From positions 62,001 through 126,000 of the forward strand of contig CAJNOI010000204.1 of assembly GCA_905250115.1 (NCBI GenBank): a stretch of DNA of 64,000 bases, given 5' to 3'. Below the pieces are notes generated by a model. That model was not told where the DNA came from and did not search any database. It was given only the letters and a program-made list of their open reading frames with translations. Shown piece after piece: positions 58,201 to 64,000 of the stretch; position 1 is the first letter of the stretch; every line of letters starts with the position of its first letter. The translations under genes and the position numbers were made by a program. The stretch comes from Adineta steineri. Its lineage: Eukaryota; Rotifera; Eurotatoria; Adinetida; Adinetidae.

Positions 58201-60942
58201 TCCACAAAAAAAGAAACTAAAATTGGTTAATTGAAATAAATCTTTTCAATTAGATTTTATCATAGTTGTTAAATTTTATAAAAAAAAAGCTTTTATTTTA
58301 CTTACTATAAATATTACTTGTTACATAAAATTTTTGAATCCGATGGTTGTATCTATCAGCAACAAACATATTACCGTAACTATCGAAATTTAAACTGGAT
58401 GGATAATATAATTGATTAGATGCTGAACCAGCAACAGTTGAACATCCTACTAAACAACGAAATCCGTTTGGTCCCGAGCCAACAATACGATTATTCAAAT
58501 ACTCTGCAATGAATACGTAGCCATCTGCGTCCAAAACAATTCCAGCCGGACCACTGAGACTAATAGTTCCTGTTGCTCCAGTTCCGGCTATCGTTATTCC
58601 ATTTAATTGGTTTGATAGGAATTTTTGTATCCTATTATTGGTATAATCAGCAACATACAAATTGAGATGTGTATCAACAAAGATTCCGCGAGGATCATAA
58701 AGCGTATTTGATGTTGATCCAGCACAACCTGTACCAGCAGCAATTGTCCATATATTTGAATTACTATTTAATGATTTTGTATTAACTTGATGATAATTAA
58801 TCGGTGTACAATAAATATTATTATTAATATCGATAAAAAGAGCACAGCACATATATTTGACGGTCATTACCACAGTACTGTTTGTTGTATTTAATGCCCA
58901 TTTATCCACTCGACTATTTGCATAACCGTTATCGACATAAATATCACCATTACTCGTAACAAAAACAGAACACGGAGTATTTAAATTACCGGAGATATTT
59001 CTTGTGAGTTGGCTACTACCTTCACGCCACACTTGAACACGATTTAAAGAATACTCACTTACATATACCGTGTTATTATTATCAACAAATATACCGTAAG
59101 GATATGTTCCGACCAGGGTGCTGTCTGCTAAAGTTATTCCATTGGAGCTCCAAGTACTATACGCAGTGAATTTTGGCATATTGTATGAAATAGCTACAAA
59201 AAACATACATTCATTAATTTCCTATTTATCAAAGATACACCCACCCGTTACACATCTACGTTCTTGCCCTCAACTTTTTTTAAGCAAAATTCAAAATAAA
59301 ACGTTTTCTCTCTTTATAAAGACATAATCAGAGACTGAGTTTATTTATTTTCTATTACTCTTTTAAAACTATTTCATAAATAATCGAACTATTCAAAAAC
59401 AAAATTTCTATCTTATTAAATGAATGCATACGGTTTAAATATGGTGCAGTTGTAGAACTTATTCCAGGAACAGTTGTTGTTAAAGAAACTAATTGAGTAT
59501 TATTCATTGAAGTTACTATCAAAAATAAACATAAACTATTAGTAAAAAATAAATCAATAAGAAACTATTTGAAAGTACCCGTGGCTATAGTTGTTACTGT
59601 TGTCGTTCCATCTATAAATAAAAATACGATTTTATATTATAATATGAGAGAATTAGTTTTAACTTACTACATGAGTCTGGTAACAAAAGAAATTTTTGTA
59701 CTCTATGATTGTATTCATCGGTGACATATATATTTCCAAAGCTGTCAAAATTCATGGTATGTGGATAATATAATTGGCTGGATGATGAGCCATATCCAAA
59801 GCATGCCGCTACACACCGAAACCCATTAGGTCCTGAGCCAATAAGACGATGATTCCAGCAATCAGTAATAAACATATATCCATCAGCATCAAGTATAACT
59901 GAAGTTGGATCAAGCAATGTAATACCTCCTGTTGCTATTGTTGTTCCGTTCAATTGTCCCGATGCAAATTTTTGAATCCTACTGTTTGAAGTATCAGCTA
60001 CATACAAATTCAAGTTAATATCTACAAAGATTCCCCATGGATTATAAAGTGTAAGCGATGTTGATCCAGCTGTACCCGTGCCGGCGACAATACTCCATAC
60101 ATTTAAACGTGAGTCCAATGACTTCGATACAACTTGATGAGACAAACTCATTAAGCAGTAAAGCATATTATTAATATCAACAAAAAGACTGTAACATTGT
60201 CCACACACATACATTGCTGGAATACTACTTGTTGAACTCCATCCCCATTTATCAACTCGATAATATGCGTAGCCATTGTCAACATAAACATCACCGTTGT
60301 CCGTAACGAAAACGCTATAAGGCCAGGATAAGCCACCAGAGAGTGTACCTGTAAGTATTGTACTTCCATTAAGCCACACTTGAACCCTCCAGTTCGACTG
60401 ATCAGCTACATAGACGCTGTTATTTGTATCAACAAACATGCCTAAAGGATACGTGCCAATCGTGGTGCTCGTGGCAAAAGTTATTGCCGTCTGGTTCCAC
60501 GTTGCATTTGCACAAAGTTTTGGTTGATTGTATGAAATACCTATAAAAAATCATAGAACTATGAAATACAATTTGAATCGTAGTGATCATCATAAACTCA
60601 GAATCTTACACTTAAAATCTAACTGTTGGATTTAATACGATGTTTGCCGAATTTTTGTCGACAGATATCTTAGTGATTCTGTCAGCTAGATTCTTTCGAA
60701 AGAAACTCGACAGAGGACTCTGAGAATATGTATATCATATACAAGGAAAACGCTAATTTTTATATATGATCATTTCTCGGTTAGAAAATAAATCGAAAGT
60801 TTTTATAAAGATTATAATAATGTGCCCAGACATATCTATTTCTGATGAAAGATAACTACACGAAGTTTATCGAGTTCTTACCTGATGTTTGCCTAAAAAT
60901 CAGTAGAAACAACCAAATATTGCGAAAACCAAACAATATCAT
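46226..60942 (-). CDS. Giant NHL-mucin-REJ-GPS-PLAT polycystin-1-like receptor-channel, 3699 aa
   Basis: 34 exons, all phases matching, 11,100 nt: 60942-60882 (signal peptide), 60540-59668, 59611-59579, 59515-59432, 59193-58306, 58036-57149, 57096-56212, 56024-54885, 54829-54369, 54074-53945, 53886-53700, 53645-53428, 53374-53120, 52726-52370, 52315-52260, 52202-52011, 51960-51835, 51546-51432, 51377-51070, 51020-50627, 50574-50318, 50261-50034, 49972-49871, 49816-49701, 49656-49491, 49438-49145, 49039-48900, 48847-48625, 48571-48440, 48390-48136, 48089-47468, 47422-46688, 46455-46331, 46279-46226. Order: four NHL propellers, Ser/Thr stalk, REJ (NGSCSINPMNGTT), GPS (CLSTHLTTF), PLAT, polycystin extracellular domain, TRPP channel. 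The predicted cleavage is HL^T, but the second GPS Cys is Ser. The pore has LMKF where polycystin-2 has LGD. The role is presumably surface sensing coupled to ion flux. RNA evidence should confirm that it is one gene. Confidence 0.8.
46498..46564. repeat. Telomere-like inverted pair inside an intron
   Basis: Starts cttaagagtgtgtgtcgaag and ends cctacacccgcaccctcaag, within the intron 46687..46456 of the polycystin-like gene. Similar single arms occur in two other introns of the same gene (49096-49110 and 59236-59258). Confidence 0.65.
54885..56024 (-). repeat. Ser/Thr codon repeat array (mucin stalk exon)
   Basis: One exon of 1,140 bp encodes about 360 nearly pure Thr/Ser residues in runs such as TTTTSSSSTTSSTTT. 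Unlike the array at 9.9-11.8 kb, it has long Ser runs (AGT/AGC codons). The complementary strand therefore also reads open as Val/Leu. Confidence 0.8.
56212..60540 (-). repeat. Four tandem NHL-propeller exon modules
   Basis: Exons 60540-59668 (A), 59193-58306 (B), 58036-57149 (C) and 57096-56212 (D) are 873, 888, 888 and 885 bp, all phase 1-1. Each encodes about 295 residues: (I)SYNQPxxC…W, five or six NHL blades, a conserved C-x-x-LF(V/I)DI-x-N-x-x-YC, and GFRC…C before the last blade. They end near an SC pair. They clearly arose by duplication of one exon. Module A is separated from B by two short Thr-rich exons. Confidence 0.85.
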
Positions 60943-61020
60943 GTTGAATATCTAAAATATAATTCAGTTTTATATTAAATGGATAACAGTATTGAAAGAA
61001 AAATTAGGTTGTACAGAACG
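60943..61020. promoter_or_regulatory. 5' flank of the polycystin-like gene
   Basis: The 78 bases between the start codon and the inverted-repeat element at 61021 hold the 5' leader. An in-frame acceptor-like TTTTAG occurs just upstream of the ATG, so an additional non-coding exon is possible. No TATA box is obvious. Confidence 0.3.
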
Positions 61021-61135
61021 GTTCTACTGTAAAACGTCGAAAATTAAAAATGTCGAAAAATGGCGCTACCTACCACGTCTCTTTTTCGACATTTTACTAT
61101 TCGACATTTTTACTTTCAACGTTTTACAGTAGAAC
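61021..61135. mobile_element. Palindromic MITE-like element, 115 bp
   Basis: The arms begin gttctactgtaaaacgtcga (left) and end gttttacagtagaac (right). They are inverted over about 45 bases with small gaps (…taaaaatgtcgaa… on both arms). No target duplication could be assigned. It lies about 80 bp upstream of the polycystin-like gene start. Confidence 0.6.
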
Positions 61136-63925
61136 CCAGCGCTCCTATATACCTCTGAAATATGATATTATACAATGCAAACAATTATAAAATAAAAATA
61201 TCTGACTACCAGGCTTCGTTGAAGTTAATCTTGCCTTGCTCCTCAAATTCACGAAAACAAGATAGAATTTTTCTTACAATTCTGTTCATTGTCTTCTCTT
61301 TAAATGATAAGTAGCATACAAAACTATATTACGACGTAGTGTATGACACTAAGTAGTTCTGCATACCTAAAAATGATGACATGATCAGTTAGTGGAACAG
61401 AAATTTAAGGATTGCATTTATACGCTAGATAATACAGATAGGAAATGGTCTGTACATCTAAAAGGATTGAAACTTGTCATCGTATTTCCATAAACCTCTT
61501 ATACCTCCTCGCTTCTTATCACTCTTCAAATAATATAAAACTAATATTTGTGATGTCCAGACTAACTGAAGATCCGAATTCTTTTTATTTTAATGCAACT
61601 TCTATGATACATCGAGAAAATATAATATTTTTAGGAGCTATACTATTCGTATAACAATTATATTTTTATATATCATAGATACTGAATAGGAAAAAATAGA
61701 ATCGGATCCCCCGATAAGGCTGAAAAGCCCATTTATTTTAATTAATACTTGCTGTTGGATTTATCTTTGATAATAATCTAAGAAGAAAGTAAATAAAAAA
61801 AACAAAATTTATTTAAATTCATAAATACTTACTGATCGATTTATTATTATGAATAGTCTAAACATAAAAAATGAAATTTACTTTAAAAAACAATTACTTA
61901 CTGTTGATTTGATCGATGTAAATAATCTACAAAGAAAAACAAAATTATTAATTTAATTAATACGTATTATTGAATTAGTCACTACATAATTCAATAAAAT
62001 ACAGATATATGGTCGATATTCTTCGACCAAACAGTGAAAAGTGAATCCACAAGCAGACAGTTTATTATTGCTGCACTTTTCTCTATGAGACAGAGAAGAT
62101 GAACAACTATTTGTATTTAACTCGTATATATCCATACAAGAAAATCCATCTTTTCAACATATTCTAATATATATTTTTCTCCAATAGAAATAATTAAACT
62201 TTACTTCTGTAGAATCGGCATCTCTGCAATTTCTTAATTGAGAATATATTCAAACTAGTTGTTTAATTTAAAAAGTAATCTTTTGTATTTTTTTTCTCTT
62301 AATCATCAGAAGAAGAAAAAGAATATTCAAGGTGCGTTCAACAAAGATGAAGAAATGATTTTAGAGTAAACGTCTTGACGCTTTACTTATTTTTAATATT
62401 GTAATAAGAAAAAACTTTGCATAGTGCATTTTCTATAAATAACTTTCATATTCTAAAACAATTTTGTACAATTAGAAAACTATTCTTTCTTATACTTCTA
62501 AATAAAATATGGTAGCTCTTATGATATAATTCTATTCATGTAATGGAGAATAATCGTATTCGAATTTTTTTACTTATAATATCAAGTATAATACGTATTT
62601 CCTAGGATAACTTGAAAAAAAATTCTAATTAATATTTTTCTTTATATTTAGCTAATTGTAAAACTTAAGAAATAATACGTACAGTGATGAAACTGTAGAT
62701 TTCTCGTATTTTTGAAAACAAATATTCTTTTGTTCGACTTCATAGCATCATGTTAATGATGATGATTCTATTTTCTACTTTTCATCGTTCTGCGTATGTC
62801 TACTCGGAAATTAAAAAAGAAAAAAAAAGAAAAATCAAGGATAAATAGAACATTTTGGTTATTTTTATTAAAAATCAAGGGATATTTAACGATACTGATC
62901 TTAGACAAGCATTTAAATTAAAAAATCATGATTATAAATATTAAACATCGATCTATCCTGTAAAAATGATGTTGAAATATGACAAATATATAGTTTAGCT
63001 GCAAAAAAAATCTCATTTGTGTAATTATATTTTTCTTTCAAATAATAAAAAGAATATGAGGAAAAAAATATTCATTTATCTCCATAGAAATTGTACAGAG
63101 AAGTATGATTGAGCCAACATATATAAAAGTTTATTACAATAATCTTTTATCTTCTCTATAGTTTTCTACAGTTTTTAATAAACAAAATCTTTGGATATCT
63201 GATTATTTATTTTTTTTCAAAAATTTTTTTTCTATTCTTCAATATGAATAAGTGTTGCATAGATATTTTCATTCGATAGTCTCTAGAATGATCCGAAAGA
63301 ATCAAGATTGTTTTTTCTAAGATATGCAAAAGTCAGTACTTACCAAAAGATTTTTTTTCTGTTCAGAATAAAGTAAGAAATTTGTTGTGTATTTAATTTG
63401 ATGAAACCTGTTTGTGAAAAGAAAAAAGAAGAAAAAGAAAAGATATTTTTAATATGAATAATTGTTGTCTTCTGATATCAACAAGATACAAAGAATGTTT
63501 TACTCTTAGTTACGAAATATTTCTTTTTTTAAACAATTAACTAAACTTTATTTAACTAGCTGATTGCGAGAGTCGTTATTTTTGTGCTACATCACCATAG
63601 TGTCATGCAAATATTAACAGAATACAATAATATTAAGTCAATAATGATCATGAAATACAAGAAAGTAGAAATAAGACACTATACTATTACAATATATAAT
63701 ATCCCTAGTTGATAATTTAGTTATTAAAACTGTTTAAAAATTCATGTCTTATTTCTTTTTTAACTTATTTTTCTAATTAAATAAAATTAAGGACAAGATT
63801 GAAAGCAATTGTGATAGTCATCTTTACTTCTATCAAAATAAAAAATGAATCTATTTTTATATTTTTCATTTTATTTTTGCAAAACAAAAAAGAATTTCTA
63901 CAATATTCATTTGAAATATTCAACT
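61136..63925. other. Gene-poor right flank
   Basis: Very AT-rich. Apart from the candidate micro-exons at 61753-61926 and a 60-codon minus frame at 61953-62135 (Cys-rich, unrecognised), nothing coding is supported. Confidence 0.45.
61753..61926 (-). other. Three tandem 25-nt candidate micro-exons
   Basis: On the minus strand three 25-base segments (61926-61902, 61857-61833, 61777-61753) are each preceded by a T-rich AG acceptor and followed by a donor (GTAAGT, GTAAGT, GCAAGT). They are similar to one another (ATTATTNNCATNGATNAATC type) and repeat at 69-80 base intervals. Three together are 75 nt, so frame would be kept only if all are included. No host gene is identified. Confidence 0.35.
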
Positions 63926-64000
63926 CTAACTAATATAAAGATGATGAGTAACAACAGTAGAACTACCAGTTATAGGTTGAAAATAATGATTACCTATTGA
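63926..64000 (-). CDS. Possible 3' end of a gene entering from the right
   Basis: The frame is open from the window edge for 24 codons (SIGNHYFQPITGSS, then TVVTHHLYIS) to a TAG at 63928-63926. Codon choice looks coding-like, but the length is too short for certainty. An intron could also begin within it (TAGGTAATC). Confidence 0.25.
   Translation of the reverse strand, partial: SIGNHYFQPITGSSTVVTHHLYIS

Noticed and set aside
61213..61293. 27-codon minus frame (MNRIVRKILSCFREFEEQG…)
   Set aside because: Looks protein-like but is too short, with no supporting exon or similarity I can name.
1..64000. CRISPR arrays, operons, rRNA or intact tRNA genes
   Set aside because: None seen. Spliceosomal introns and gene structure are clearly eukaryotic.

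Overview
The window looks like a piece of a bdelloid rotifer genome (Adineta/Rotaria type). It is AT-rich and carries spliceosomal genes with many 50-90 bp introns. It has large expansions of NHL-repeat, F-box and orphan GPCR genes, and two intronless genes that look bacterial or fungal in origin (a glutathione S-transferase and a CmcJ-like dioxygenase). Most intergenic gaps contain short G-rich/C-rich patches resembling the TGTGGG-type telomeric repeat I recall for bdelloids. All gene assignments come from reading translations and splice sites by eye; no database was searched.

Layout, left to right. 1-355: two exons of a minus-strand NHL gene running off the left edge. 2.7-3.1 kb: a small His/Pro-rich protein gene with a clear TATA box. 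3.6-5.3 kb: a two-exon TRIM-like gene (B-box-like zinc finger, coiled coil, NHL propeller). 6.2-7.1 kb: an NmrA-type NAD(P)-binding pseudogene. 7.4-7.7 kb: a small protein with an N-myristoylation signal. 9.3-13.6 kb: a five-exon mucin-like membrane protein. 13.6-18.4 kb: gene-poor. 18.4 kb: an F-box gene. 19.6-26.7 kb: a duplicated segment carrying two DOMON-like secreted protein genes, with a rhodopsin-like GPCR between the copies. 27.9-32.6 kb: a single-exon 1,591-residue LDLa/EGF/7TM receptor. 33.2-33.6 kb: a prolyl-4-hydroxylase-like pseudogene. 34.2-37.4 kb: an RBR ubiquitin ligase gene split by a 966 bp transposon. 37.9 kb: GST. 39.1-39.9 kb: endonuclease V. 40.5-41.3 kb: CmcJ-like dioxygenase. 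41.6 kb: a second F-box gene. 42.9-45.1 kb: an ADP-ribosyltransferase with TPR repeats.

The most striking object is at 46.2-60.9 kb. I can trace one continuous 34-exon reading frame (11,100 nt, 3,699 residues) on the minus strand in which every intron phase matches. It encodes a signal peptide, four tandem NHL propeller modules, a Ser/Thr mucin stalk, a REJ region, a GPS site, a PLAT domain and a polycystin channel. This is a polycystin-1-like receptor-channel whose ectodomain has been replaced by NHL propellers on a mucin stalk.

Mobile and structural DNA is plentiful. There is a hAT-type MITE with a perfect 8 bp target duplication, and a 966 bp TIR element with an AT duplication inside the RBR coding sequence. 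A roughly 319 bp MITE sits in only one of the two DOMON copies. There are several palindromic elements, and about 19 dispersed telomere-like patches, many of them inverted pairs at gene borders. A 100-N assembly gap lies at 8869-8968. The last 3 kb is nearly gene-free apart from three equal-length candidate micro-exons and a short open frame at the right edge.
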